From Saccharothrix deserti (lineage in GTDB: Bacteria; Actinomycetota; Actinomycetes; Mycobacteriales; Pseudonocardiaceae): a stretch of 64,000 nucleotides of DNA. Every line of letters begins with the position of its first letter. Within the stretch, counting starts at the first letter, position 1. Location: contig NZ_VKAB01000023.1 in NCBI RefSeq assembly GCF_009769385.1, positions 146,935 to 210,934 of the forward strand, in the 5' to 3' direction. This document shows positions 33,734-41,544 of the stretch, in pieces. The notes under the pieces are model-generated. The model saw only the letters and a list, made by a program, of their open reading frames with translations. It did not search any database and had not been told where the DNA came from. Position numbers and translations under genes: made by a program.

Positions 33734-34540
33734 TCAGCCGTTCGGACGCTTCACGCCGACCGCGCCGTAGGACACGGCCTCCGCACCGGTCTCCGGCTCG
33801 CCCTCGCCGCGCCACGACGTCGCCAGCACCAGACCGGGCTCCAGCAGGTCGAACCCGGTGAGCATGGCCTCGATGTCCGATTTGGACCGCGCCACGATCG
33901 GCGTCATCGTCTCGGTGGCCACGCTGACCAGCTTCTCCACCATCTCCGGCTGCTCGTCGCCGGTCAGGTGGCTGATCACCAGGTAGCTGCCGTCGGCGAT
34001 CGCGTCGCGGTAGCGGCCGACCAGTTCGGCCGGGCGGTCGGCCTCCGCGACGTAGGGCAGGATCGCGACCATCAGCACGGCCACCGGCTGGGACAGGTCG
34101 AGCAGGCCGCGCACCTCGGGTGCTGACAGCACCGCGTCCCCGTCCCGGATGTCGGCCTCGGCGATGGCGGCGCCCGCGTTGTCGCGCAGCATGGTGCGGC
34201 TGTGCGCGACGGTGACGGGGTCGTTGTCCACGTACACCACGCGGCACGTCGGGTCGGCCTGCTGGGCGACCTCGTGCACGTTGCCCGCGGTCGGGATGCC
34301 GGAGCCGAGGTCGAGGAACTGGCGGATCCCGTTCGCCACGCACAGGCGCACGGCCCGGCGCAGGAACGCGCGGGTGTGCTGGACCATCGCGGCGGTCGGG
34401 ATGTGGTTCATGGACTGCTCGGCGAACTCCCGGTCGACCGCGAAGTTGTGCGCACCGCCGAGGTAGTAGTCGAACAGCCGGGCCACGTTAGGGCGATCGA
34501 CATCACCGTTGGTCGACACCCACCTCGGGGGGTTCTGCAC
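33734..34540 (-). CDS. SAM-dependent methyltransferase, DUF574/SAV2177 family
   Basis: About 268 residues from GTG 34540; the frame remains open to 34618. The family signature D-R-P-N-V-A-R-L-F-D-Y-Y-L-G-G lies near the N-terminus, followed by F-L-D-L-G-S-G-I-P-T (SAM motif I), V-Y-V-D-N-D-P-V-T-V and a C-terminal S-Y-G-A-V-G. This family is expanded in actinomycetes with unknown substrates. AGGTG lies 8 bases before the chosen start. Confidence 0.82.
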   Translation of the reverse strand: MQNPPRWVSTNGDVDRPNVARLFDYYLGGAHNFAVDREFAEQSMNHIPTAAMVQHTRAFLRRAVRLCVANGIRQFLDLGSGIPTAGNVHEVAQQADPTCRVVYVDNDPVTVAHSRTMLRDNAGAAIAEADIRDGDAVLSAPEVRGLLDLSQPVAVLMVAILPYVAEADRPAELVGRYRDAIADGSYLVISHLTGDEQPEMVEKLVSVATETMTPIVARSKSDIEAMLTGFDLLEPGLVLATSWRGEGEPETGAEAVSYGAVGVKRPNG

Positions 34541-34683
34541 TGCGCACCTCACCCTGCCTGCACCCGGAGCGGCGCGACCGCCTGCCAGACCGTATCTGGC
34601 TACTCCGTTCGTGTCCATCCACCAAATGTGAACACGCAGGGTGATTGTGACTGGTGGGTGGCCCGGAATTCAAACCGTGGTGC

Positions 34684-34734
34684 CCCGGCCGAGGGGGCGG
34701 CACAGGGGAGAGTTCGTCAACCCCCTCGGCCGGG
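34684..34734. terminator. terminator downstream of the trypsin-like protease
   Basis: A 14-bp perfect stem, 34684-34697 with 34721-34734, separated by 23 nt, ends 7 bp before the protease stop codon region on the minus strand. Confidence 0.65.
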
Positions 34735-34741
34735 AGTCCGG

Positions 34742-35488
34742 TCACACGCCGGCGTAGGAGCGGATCCAGTCGCGGTAGCGGGTCACGGCGGTGTAGTTCG
34801 ACCGGGTCGAGCGGTCGCTCGTGGAGGCGACGCCGACCTGGTAGCGGCGGCCGTCGACCGGGCTGGTGGCGAACATCGGGCCGCCCGAGTCGCCGCCGGC
34901 CGCGATACCGTCGACGCGGGTCACCGAGATGGCGATGCCGCCGCGGTAGTCACGCCCGTTGACCGAGGTCACCCGCGTGTCGGCGACCTTGAGGTAGCGG
35001 GCCTGGCAGTTGATCTCCGGCTGGTTGGTGCAGGTGGCGCCCCAGCCGTAGAGCTGCACGGTCTGGTTGACCGCCACGGCGCTGGTGGTGCCCAGCGGCG
35101 CGTAGGTGCCCGAGACCGACCGGTCGATCCGCGCCAGCGCCAGGTCCACCGACGGGTGCTGGATGATCTGGGTGGCGGTGACCATGGTGCCGCCGCTGGT
35201 CTGGTCGAGGCTGCCGACCCGGAACGTGTAGGTGCCCGAGCTGGCCACGCAGTGCTGCGCGGTCAGGATCCAGGTCGGGGCGATGATGGTGGCCGAGCAG
35301 TTCTGCTGGCCGTTGCGGAACAGGCGGGCCGCCCAGGGGGCGTTGCTCGCCGTGCCACCGCCGATGATGTACGGCTGGACGTCGGCCTCTTGAGCGGACG
35401 CCACGGGGGCGAACGCGGTCAGCGCGAGCGCCGACAGCAGGGCCGTAGTGGCTCCGACCACCGCGGACAGGGCGCGATTGAGTCGCAT
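34742..35488 (-). CDS. secreted trypsin-like serine protease (S1 family)
   Basis: A 248-residue preproprotein: signal peptide of about 32 residues ending A-S-A, a short propeptide, then a mature chain beginning near I-I-G-G-G-T. The triad is His in T-A-Q-H-C, Asp in V-D-L-A-L-A-R-I and Ser in G-D-S-G-G-P. The specificity pocket residue six before the Ser is not clearly Asp (context V-D-G-I-A-A-G-G-D-S), so trypsin specificity is uncertain. Three disulfide-capable cysteine pairs are partly present. Probably extracellular and nutritional or developmental. Confidence 0.92.
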   Translation of the reverse strand: MRLNRALSAVVGATTALLSALALTAFAPVASAQEADVQPYIIGGGTASNAPWAARLFRNGQQNCSATIIAPTWILTAQHCVASSGTYTFRVGSLDQTSGGTMVTATQIIQHPSVDLALARIDRSVSGTYAPLGTTSAVAVNQTVQLYGWGATCTNQPEINCQARYLKVADTRVTSVNGRDYRGGIAISVTRVDGIAAGGDSGGPMFATSPVDGRRYQVGVASTSDRSTRSNYTAVTRYRDWIRSYAGV

Positions 35489-35645
35489 GGAGTTGTCACC
35501 TCAACAAACGCAGGGAGTGGTGAATTCACCACCCTCAGCGTCACCTGTTGGAGTGACACTGGCCACCCTCCGTTAGTCGGCGATCACCCAGCCGATAGTC
35601 GGCGACCGAATGCCCTAGCAGGGGGCCGCGACTCGGCAGCCCGAC

Positions 35646-36047
35646 TCAGGCGTCCTCGTCCTCGTCCACGCCGAGCGCCCACCGGCGCACCGGATTGGTG
35701 AACAGCAGCACGAGCGTGCCCACGACGTACACGCCCAGCAGCGCGCCCCACAGCTGCCGGCCGGACGGCCCGTACATGTACCAGGCGACACCCAGCAGGA
35801 GGAGCTGCACGACCACCGCCGGCGTGCGCCCCCAGTGCTTGCCGAGCACCAGACCGCCACCCGCCACGAGCACACCGGCCGACAGCACCGCGAAGTAGGC
35901 GGCCTCGCCGAGCACCTCACCGGACTTCTCCGCGCTGAACGAGCGCACCACCAGCGCGACCGCGAAGGCCAACCCGGCCAGGCCCTGCAACGCGGTGAGC
36001 GCGCCGGCTGCCCGGACCGCCGGTGGGACCTTGCTCTGGGTCGTCAC
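35646..36047 (-). CDS. small four-helix integral membrane protein
   Basis: A 133-residue protein with four hydrophobic segments and an acidic D-E-D-E-D-A C-terminus. The GTG at 36047 has AAAGG eight bases upstream and is preferred over the ATG at 36089. Similar small membrane proteins are common in actinomycetes; no function is recognised. Confidence 0.7.
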   Translation of the reverse strand: MTTQSKVPPAVRAAGALTALQGLAGLAFAVALVVRSFSAEKSGEVLGEAAYFAVLSAGVLVAGGGLVLGKHWGRTPAVVVQLLLLGVAWYMYGPSGRQLWGALLGVYVVGTLVLLFTNPVRRWALGVDEDEDA

Positions 36048-36310
36048 GCCGTGACCTTTCAACCGGGCCTCACAGTGAGTACTCGTCACGCATCGTAGGC
36101 CACCCGGTTGGCGAGTCCCGTTCGACCGCCGCAGGAGCGATGATCACAGCAAGTCTTCGGCGAGCCGGCGGTCGGGCCGGGGTGCACTTGTCGCAGACGC
36201 AGGGCAACGCGACGCGGAAAGGAGATGTGGACCACTTTCGTGCGCCTAGAACCCACCTACCGGGTGACGCGCAACCTGTCCGGGGTCACGCGCTGTCTTA
36301 CCCTTCAGTA

Positions 36311-37255
36311 GTGCGCGCACTTCTGGTGGTCAACCCGCAGGCGACGGCGACCACGCCTGCCGGCCGTGACGTGCTGGCGCACGCGCTGGCCAGTGATGTG
36401 AAGCTCGACATCGTCGAGACGGACTACCGCGGGCACGCGGCGAACGCCGCCGCGCGAGCCGTCGTGGACGGGTACGACCTGGTCGTGGCCCACGGCGGCG
36501 ACGGCACCGTCAACGAGGTGGTCAACGGCGTGCTGCGCGAGGGCGCGCAGCCGGGCCTGCCGATGCTCGGCGTGGTGCCCGGCGGGTCGGCGAACGTGTT
36601 CGCGGGCGCGCTCGGTCTGCCGCGCGACCCGGTCGAGGCCACCTACCGCCTGCTCCAGGCCATCGAGCACGGCACCAGCCGCAAGGTCAGCCTCGGGCAC
36701 GTGGCGTCCACCGGCGCCGGGATCGACCACGACCGCTGGTTCACCTTCAACGCGGGCGTCGGCTGGGACGCCGACGTGGTCGCGGGCGTCGAGCACCAGC
36801 GCGCCAAGGGCCGCCAGGCGTCACCCGCCCTCTACGCGCGCACCGCGCTGACCAGCTATTTCGGCCAGCGCAGGCGGCCGGCAGCGCTCACCGTGCACAT
36901 CCCGGAAGAGCCGCCGTTCGAGGACGTGCGGTTGGCGTTCGTGTCGAACACCGACCCGTGGACGTACCTCGGCGACAAGGCGATCCGGCTGAACCCCAGC
37001 ACCTCGTTCGACGGCGGTCTGGGCCTGTTCGCGCTGCACGGGATGGGACTTCCGACAATTATTCGCTATGTGACGCATCTCTTGGCGACGGATGGGAACC
37101 CCAGAGGCGGGAACCTGCTCCGGCGCGACGACGTTGAGTTCGTCCGGGTGACGAGTCCGGAACCCGTCAACCTCCAGGTGGACGGGGATCTGCTCGGCGC
37201 TTGCACTGAGGTGGAGTTCACGGCTGTGCCGGGCGCACTCACGGTCGCTGTGTGA
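36311..37255 (+). CDS. diacylglycerol kinase-family lipid kinase
   Basis: A 314-residue DAGK catalytic-domain protein. It begins V-R-A-L-L-V-V-N-P-Q-A and contains the nucleotide-binding G-G-D-G-T-V-N-E-V-V-N-G at about residues 63-74, V-P-G-G-S-A-N-V-F-A and F-D-G-G-L. Family members phosphorylate diacylglycerol or sphingoid-like lipids at the cytoplasmic membrane face. GTG 36311 coincides with the start of family similarity; the frame is open upstream but without homology. It lies upstream of whiB1. Confidence 0.9.
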   Translation: MRALLVVNPQATATTPAGRDVLAHALASDVKLDIVETDYRGHAANAAARAVVDGYDLVVAHGGDGTVNEVVNGVLREGAQPGLPMLGVVPGGSANVFAGALGLPRDPVEATYRLLQAIEHGTSRKVSLGHVASTGAGIDHDRWFTFNAGVGWDADVVAGVEHQRAKGRQASPALYARTALTSYFGQRRRPAALTVHIPEEPPFEDVRLAFVSNTDPWTYLGDKAIRLNPSTSFDGGLGLFALHGMGLPTIIRYVTHLLATDGNPRGGNLLRRDDVEFVRVTSPEPVNLQVDGDLLGACTEVEFTAVPGALTVAV

Positions 37256-37348
37256 CCGTGGTGTAACCGGCCCGGTACCTGTCCGCGATGTTCCGACCTT
37301 CCGTGTCACCCCTGTGTGAAAGCCCAGGTGAACTCTGTCGATCTTTCG

Positions 37349-37364
37349 GGTGAGTTCACTCACC
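37349..37364. promoter_or_regulatory. CRP-type palindrome 1 upstream of whiB1
   Basis: GGTGA-GTTCAC-TCACC contains a perfect GTGA-N6-TCAC, the core of CRP/FNR-family operators. Its centre (37356.5) lies 26 bp upstream of a consensus -35 box TTGACA (37382-37387), the position expected for a class I activator site. Confidence 0.6.
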
Positions 37365-37398
37365 GGGTTGGCGCTAAACCCTTGACATCCCCGCCGTT

Positions 37399-37414
37399 CG
37401 TGAAAGCATTCACA
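37399..37414. promoter_or_regulatory. CRP-type palindrome 2 overlapping the whiB1 promoter spacer
   Basis: CGTGA-AAGCAT-TCACA is a second GTGA-N6-TCAC palindrome. Its centre (37406.5) is exactly 50 bp from the first and falls over the expected -10 region of the TTGACA promoter at 37382, so binding here should block transcription. Confidence 0.6.
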
Positions 37415-37481
37415 AGCACCCCAAAACCGACCGCTGACGAGTGGCGCGCCTTCGCGCGCGCCTAGCTGAGGAGTAGTTCCA

Positions 37482-37736
37482 ATGGACTGGCGCCACCGCG
37501 CGATCTGCCGCGACGAGGACCCCGAGCTGTTCTTCCCCGTTGGGAACAGCGGTCCTGCGCTCTTGCAGATCGCCGAGGCGAAGACCGTCTGCCGCCGCTG
37601 CCCCGTCGTCTCCGACTGCCTCGCGTGGGCGCTCGAGAGCGGCCAGGACGCCGGCGTGTGGGGCGGGATGAGCGAAGACGAGCGTCGCGCCCTCAAGCGT
37701 CGCAACGCCCGCACCCGGGCTCGCAGCAACGCCTGA
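37482..37736 (+). CDS. whiB1: WhiB1/WblE-type iron-sulfur transcription factor
   Basis: An 84-residue Wbl protein. Four cysteines, C9, C37, C40 and C46, ligate a 4Fe-4S cluster that reacts with nitric oxide; G-V-W-G-G (58-62) is the turn that contacts the sigma factor region 4, and the basic tail K-R-R-N-A-R-T-R-A-R binds DNA. Position next to pdtaS and the sequence M-D-W-R-H-R-A-x-C identify the WhiB1/WblE clade, essential in mycobacteria. The long 226-bp upstream region carries two CRP-type palindromes. Confidence 0.95.
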   Translation: MDWRHRAICRDEDPELFFPVGNSGPALLQIAEAKTVCRRCPVVSDCLAWALESGQDAGVWGGMSEDERRALKRRNARTRARSNA

Positions 37737-37755
37737 GTGCTACACAGAGCAAACA

Positions 37756-37793
37756 CGAAAGGCCCGACACCGTGCCAGGTGTCGGGCCTTTCG
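37756..37793 (+). terminator. whiB1 terminator
   Basis: A 15-bp perfect stem (37756-37770 with 37779-37793) and 8-nt loop, followed by a T-rich stretch, starts 20 bp after the whiB1 stop. It also lies 74 bp beyond the convergent pdtaS end. Confidence 0.85.
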
Positions 37794-37867
37794 CTTGTGT
37801 TGCACACCCTCCCGCATGACCACGTGACTCCGCTGAGGTAGGTCGTCACGTGTGCACGGGGAGCAGT

Positions 37868-39346
37868 CTAACGCCGCGCTCTGAGCGGTACGCGCAGGAC
37901 CGCCTCTGTACCGCCTCTGGGCCTGCGCCGCAAGCTCAACGAGCCCCTGAGTTCGGATTCGACGAGCGTTCGAACGATCTGGAGACCGAGCCGGTCGGTG
38001 CGCTCCAGCGAGAACCCCGGCGGCAGGCCGCGGCCGTCGTCCGAGATCACCACGTCCAGCCACTTCGCCGAGCGCTCGGCGTGCACGACCACCTCGCCGC
38101 GCTGGCCCGCCGCGTACGCGTGCTCGAACGCGTTCTGCACGAGTTCGGTCAGCACCATCACCAGCGGGGTGGCGAGTTCGGCCGGCACGATGCCGAACTT
38201 CCCGTCGCGGCGCACCACGACCTGCGATTCGGTGGCGGCGACGTCGGACATCATCGGGATGACCTTGTCCACGACGTCGTCCAGGTCGACCCGCTCGTCC
38301 ACCGACATGGACAGCGTCTCGTGCACCAGCGCGATCGACGTCACGCGGCGCACCGATTCGGCCAGCGCCTCGCGCGCCTCCTCGCTGCTGGTCCGGCGGC
38401 TCTGCAGGCGCAGCAGCGCGGCCACGGTCTGGAGGTTGTTCTTCACCCGGTGGTGGATCTCGCGGATCGTCGCGTCCTTGGACATCAGGGCGCGGTCGCG
38501 GCGGCGGACCTCGGTGACGTCCCGGCACAGCACCAGCGCGCCGGCCGCACTGCCCCGCGGCCGCAGCGGCAGGGCGCGGAACAGCACCGCCGCGCCACGG
38601 CGCGACTCGGCCTCGATGCGCATGCTCGGCTGGCCGTCCAGGGCCGCCCGGATGCGCTGGGCGACCTCGGTGGCGTCGAACGGGTCGCCTATCAGGGACC
38701 GGGTGAGCGGGGCCAGGTGCACCCCGACCAGGTCGGAGGCGTGGCCCATGCGGTGGTAGGCGCTCAGCGCGTTGGGGCTGGCGAACACCACCGCGCCCGA
38801 GGCGTCCAGCCGGATCAGGCCGTCGCCGACGCGCGGGCTGGTGTGCACGTCCGGTGACGGCTCGGTGGTCGGGAACGTGCCGTCGGAGATCATCTGGCAC
38901 AGGTCGGCGGCACTGCCCAGGTAGGAGATCTCCAACGGGCTCGGCACGCGCGGCACGGCCAGGTTGGTGTTGCGGCTGAGCACCGCGATGACCTCGTCGT
39001 GCCGCTTGACCGGGATCGCCTCACGGCGGACCGGCACGCCCAGGTGCCAGCGCGGGTCCTCCTCGCGGCAGATCCGCGCCTCGGTGATGGCCCGGCGCAG
39101 CTGGGGGTGCTCCTCGACGTCGACCGTGCTGCCGACGACGTCCTCGGGGTGGGCCGTCGGCGCGGTCGTCGGCCGGGCCTGGGCGACGCACAGGAACGTG
39201 GTGTCGTCCAGCGGCACCCACATCAGGAAGTCGGCGAAGCTGAGGTCGGAGAGCAGTTGCCACTCCGCGACCACCAGTTGCAGGTGGTCGACGGCGGCGC
39301 CGGAGAGCTTCGTGTGCTCGGCCAGCAGATCGGTGAGCGTGGACAG
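37868..39346 (-). CDS. pdtaS: PdtaS-type sensor histidine kinase
   Basis: About 492 residues: an N-terminal GAF domain (W-Q-L-L-S-D-L-S-F-A-D-F), a PAS domain (about 175-275), then HisKA_2 with R-E-I-H-H-R-V-K-N-N-L-Q-T-V and an HATPase domain. It is the soluble kinase that phosphorylates the RNA-binding antiterminator PdtaR. Sequence collinear with mycobacterial PdtaS extends to S-T-L-T-D-L-L-A-E-H-T, whose only possible initiator is CTG at 39346, immediately after the TAG of the biotinyl gene; GGTGGAG lies just upstream. A GTG at 39274 would delete 24 conserved residues. Confidence 0.9.
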   Translation of the reverse strand: MSTLTDLLAEHTKLSGAAVDHLQLVVAEWQLLSDLSFADFLMWVPLDDTTFLCVAQARPTTAPTAHPEDVVGSTVDVEEHPQLRRAITEARICREEDPRWHLGVPVRREAIPVKRHDEVIAVLSRNTNLAVPRVPSPLEISYLGSAADLCQMISDGTFPTTEPSPDVHTSPRVGDGLIRLDASGAVVFASPNALSAYHRMGHASDLVGVHLAPLTRSLIGDPFDATEVAQRIRAALDGQPSMRIEAESRRGAAVLFRALPLRPRGSAAGALVLCRDVTEVRRRDRALMSKDATIREIHHRVKNNLQTVAALLRLQSRRTSSEEAREALAESVRRVTSIALVHETLSMSVDERVDLDDVVDKVIPMMSDVAATESQVVVRRDGKFGIVPAELATPLVMVLTELVQNAFEHAYAAGQRGEVVVHAERSAKWLDVVISDDGRGLPPGFSLERTDRLGLQIVRTLVESELRGSLSLRRRPRGGTEAVLRVPLRARR

Positions 39347-39562
39347 CTACTCCACCACCGCGATGAGGTCACCCTCCTGGACCACGTCACCGGGGGACAC
39401 GGCGATGCGGGTGATCCTGCCGGCGCTCTCGGGGAGGACCGGGATCTCCATCTTCATGCTCTCCAGCACCACGACGGTGGTCTCGTGCGTGACCTCGTCA
39501 CCCTCTTTGACGGCGATCTGGGCCACGTTCGCCACGATCTCGGCCCGGATTTCCTCGGCCAT
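39347..39562 (-). CDS. biotin/lipoyl attachment domain protein (TB7.3-like)
   Basis: A 71-residue single-domain carrier, the same length as mycobacterial TB7.3. Biotin would be attached to the lysine in E-S-M-K-M-E-I (about 35-41). It starts at ATG 39562 with AAGGAGG seven bases upstream and ends with TAG directly abutting the pdtaS CTG. It may serve an acyl-CoA carboxylase or act as a stand-alone biotinylated protein. Confidence 0.93.
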   Translation of the reverse strand: MAEEIRAEIVANVAQIAVKEGDEVTHETTVVVLESMKMEIPVLPESAGRITRIAVSPGDVVQEGDLIAVVE

Positions 39563-39670
39563 GGTCCTCCTTCGTTCGGGGCTCATCCAACCACGGTTCA
39601 GGCCGCCTGCTGTGGCCAGGTGACCGCGTGACACACTGGGGCGAGGTAGTTCGAGCACTAGGAGAACCCC

Positions 39671-39745
39671 ATGTCGAAGCGTGCCCGCAAGCGCCGCGAC
39701 CGCAAAAAGGGCGGCGCCAACCACGGGAAGCGCCCCAACGCCTGA
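39671..39745 (+). CDS. 24-residue 50S ribosomal protein bL37
   Basis: A 24-codon frame, M-S-K-R-A-R-K-R-R-D-R-K-K-G-G-A and then N-H-G-K-R-P-N-A, with GGAG seven bases before the ATG and a strong terminator just after. It matches, from memory, the actinobacteria-specific ribosomal protein bL37 seen in mycobacterial 70S structures, which is also 24 residues and ends with ANHGKRPN-like sequence. It is strongly basic and binds 23S rRNA. It is divergent from the biotinyl gene (39562). Confidence 0.9.
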   Translation: MSKRARKRRDRKKGGANHGKRPNA

Positions 39746-39761
39746 TCGACTTCACGGCGTG

Positions 39762-39796
39762 CGAAGGCCCCGGAGCACTGTGCTCCGGGGCCTTCG
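39762..39796 (+). terminator. terminator after the bL37 gene
   Basis: A 16-bp perfect stem (39762-39777 with 39781-39796) with a 3-nt loop, followed by GCTT, starts 17 bp after the bL37 stop and 42 bp from the end of the convergent rsrA. Confidence 0.85.
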
Positions 39797-39838
39797 GCTT
39801 GCCGGGGTGCCTTCGACCAGGCGTTCAGGGGGCCTGGG

Positions 39839-40138
39839 TCAGGGACTCGACGTCTCGGGCGCGGTCGTGCGGACCTCGACCTCGATCGTCGTCGTCTCGT
39901 AGAGCCTCGCCCGCAGCCGCTGCTTCAGCTCCTCCGGGGCGTGCTCACCGCCGCACTTGCGGGCCAGCAGCGCCTTCAAGTGCTCCTCGATGCCGTACTG
40001 CTCCAGGCACGGGTGGCACTCCTCCAGGTGGGTCTGGAGCAGGTTCTTCCGCTTCTCGTCGCACTCGTGGTCGAGGAAGAGGTAGACCTCGGCCAGCACC
40101 TCGGAGCAGTCCGTTTCGTGAGGTTTCCCGCAGCTCAT
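39839..40138 (-). CDS. rsrA: redox-sensing zinc anti-sigma factor RsrA/RshA
   Basis: A 99-residue ZAS-family anti-sigma factor. Zinc ligands fall at C11, H37, C41 and C44, the same numbers as in Streptomyces RsrA, where C11 and C44 form the disulfide that releases the sigma factor on thiol oxidation. C3 and C62 are additional cysteines. The ATG overlaps the sigR stop (40135-40138), so stoichiometric expression is ensured. Confidence 0.95.
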   Translation of the reverse strand: MSCGKPHETDCSEVLAEVYLFLDHECDEKRKNLLQTHLEECHPCLEQYGIEEHLKALLARKCGGEHAPEELKQRLRARLYETTTIEVEVRTTAPETSSP

Positions 40139-40761
40139 CGGCCCGCCACCTCCTGCTGACCGTTGCGCAGGAAACCGCGTTCGCGCGCGGTGTCCGCCAA
40201 CTGGTCGCGAAGCTGCCTGCGGCCCCGGTGCAACCGGGACATCACGGTGCCGATGGGGGTGCCCATGATGTCTGCGATCTCCTTGTACGCGAAGCCCTCG
40301 ACGTCCGCGAGGTAGACCGCGATCCGGAACTCCTCCGGCAGCCGCTGCAGGGCTTCCTTGACGTCTGAATCCGGCAGCCGGTCCATCGCCTCGACCTCGG
40401 CCGACCGCAACCCGGTCGACGTGTGGCTCTCCGCCTGCGCCAGCTGCCAGTCGGTGATCTCGTCCGTCGGCTGCTGGATCGGCTGGCGCTGCTTCTTGCG
40501 GTAGCCGTTGATGTAGGTGTTGGTGAGGATGCGGTACAGCCAGGCCTTGAGGTTCGTGCCCTCCGAGAAGGACGCGAAGGCCGCGTATGCCTTGAGGTAG
40601 GTCTCTTGCACCAGGTCTTCGGCGTCGGCCGGGTTGCGGGTCATCCGCAGGGCCGCCGAGTACAACTGGTCGAGCATCGGCATCGCGTCGCGCTCGAATC
40701 GCGCTGCGCGTTCGACCGTTGTCTCGTCAGTCGGCGTTACCTGCGTTCGCGTGGCTGGCAC
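40135..40761 (-). CDS. sigR: ECF sigma factor SigR/SigH (thiol-oxidative stress)
   Basis: The short form is 208 residues from GTG 40761, preceded by AAGGGAG. Region 2 contains R-M-T-R-N-P-A-D-A-E-D-L-V-Q-E-T and W-L-Y-R-I-L-T-N-T-Y-I-N; region 4 contains Y-K-E-I-A-D-I-M-G-T-P-I-G-T-V-M-S-R-L. It directs the thioredoxin/mycothiol stress regulon and is held by RsrA, whose start overlaps its stop. The frame stays open upstream to an ATG at 40905, which would add 48 residues; a SigR-type promoter lies just ahead of that ATG, indicating a second, longer isoform. Confidence 0.93.
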   Translation of the reverse strand: MPATRTQVTPTDETTVERAARFERDAMPMLDQLYSAALRMTRNPADAEDLVQETYLKAYAAFASFSEGTNLKAWLYRILTNTYINGYRKKQRQPIQQPTDEITDWQLAQAESHTSTGLRSAEVEAMDRLPDSDVKEALQRLPEEFRIAVYLADVEGFAYKEIADIMGTPIGTVMSRLHRGRRQLRDQLADTARERGFLRNGQQEVAGR

Positions 40762-40929
40762 CGCGCTCCCTTCCCGCCGGCTGGTCAGCGCGGCGGATGG
40801 AACTGTCTGGGTCGCAGTCGAGGATACGCGGCGGTCGCCTGGACGGCAGTGACCCGAGCCACGCGGCGGACGCGCCTTGACCGTCCTGCTGACCTGCTGA
40901 TCCATCACCTCGGTAGCCACGTTCGCACC

Positions 40930-40955
40930 AACGCGACAGGCCCGCCGCTCATTCC
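40930..40955 (-). promoter_or_regulatory. SigR-type autoregulatory promoter of sigR
   Basis: On the minus strand GGGAAT (40956-40951) is followed after exactly 18 bp by GTT (40932-40930), the consensus of SigR/SigH-dependent promoters. The predicted transcription start, around 40923-40925, is about 18 nt upstream of an in-frame ATG at 40905. Confidence 0.7.
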
Positions 40956-40987
40956 CGCCGACCGCCGCTGCACTAGGGTGCGCGATC

Positions 40988-41464
40988 ATGGCCGGACGTG
41001 GGACGCCCGCCACCGCGTTGCTGGACAAGCAGAAGGTGGCGTACACGCTGCACGCGTACGAGCACGATCCCCGCCACGAGTCGTACGGGCTGGAGGCCGC
41101 GGAGGCGCTCGGGATCGCGCCCGAGCGCGTGTTCAAGACGCTGGTCGCGGACGTGGACGGGAAGCTCGCGGTCGGTGTGGTCCCGGTCACAGGACAGTTG
41201 GACCTGAAGGCGTTGGCCGCCGCCGTCGGCGGGAAGAAGGCGAAGATGGCCGACGTCGCGGCGGCCGAGCGGGCCACCGGGTACGTGGCGGGCGGTATCT
41301 CGCCGTTGGGTCAGAAGAAGCGGCTGCCGGTGGTGCTGGACGCCTCGGCGGAGGGGTTCGAGACCGTCTACTGCTCGGCCGGGCGGCGTGGGCTGGAAGT
41401 CGAGATCGCACCGGAAGACCTGGTCAAGCTGACGCAAGGGGTCGTCGCGCCGATCTCGGCCTGA
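40988..41464 (+). CDS. ybaK: Cys-tRNA(Pro)/aminoacyl-tRNA deacylase, YbaK/EbsC family
   Basis: A 158-residue trans-editing enzyme that hydrolyses mischarged Cys-tRNA(Pro). Family features are T-P-A-T-A-L-L-D near the N-terminus, F-K-T-L-V-A with the catalytic lysine (residue about 50), G-G-K-K-A-K-M-A and Y-V-A-G-G-I-S-P-L-G-Q-K-K-R-L-P. ATG 40988 is 33 bp from the opposite-strand sigR promoter. A 12-bp palindrome follows its stop at 41466-41477. Confidence 0.92.
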   Translation: MAGRGTPATALLDKQKVAYTLHAYEHDPRHESYGLEAAEALGIAPERVFKTLVADVDGKLAVGVVPVTGQLDLKALAAAVGGKKAKMADVAAAERATGYVAGGISPLGQKKRLPVVLDASAEGFETVYCSAGRRGLEVEIAPEDLVKLTQGVVAPISA

Positions 41465-41544
41465 ACGCTGATCAGCGCAGGCCGTCGGAAGAAGTCCTTC
41501 GAGGGTCCTTCGAGGGTTGTCAGTCGTCAGGCCTGTTCGGGTTC

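Noticed and set aside
41466..41477. CGCTGATCAGCG 12-bp palindrome after ybaK
   Set aside because: Too short to call a terminator or operator with confidence.
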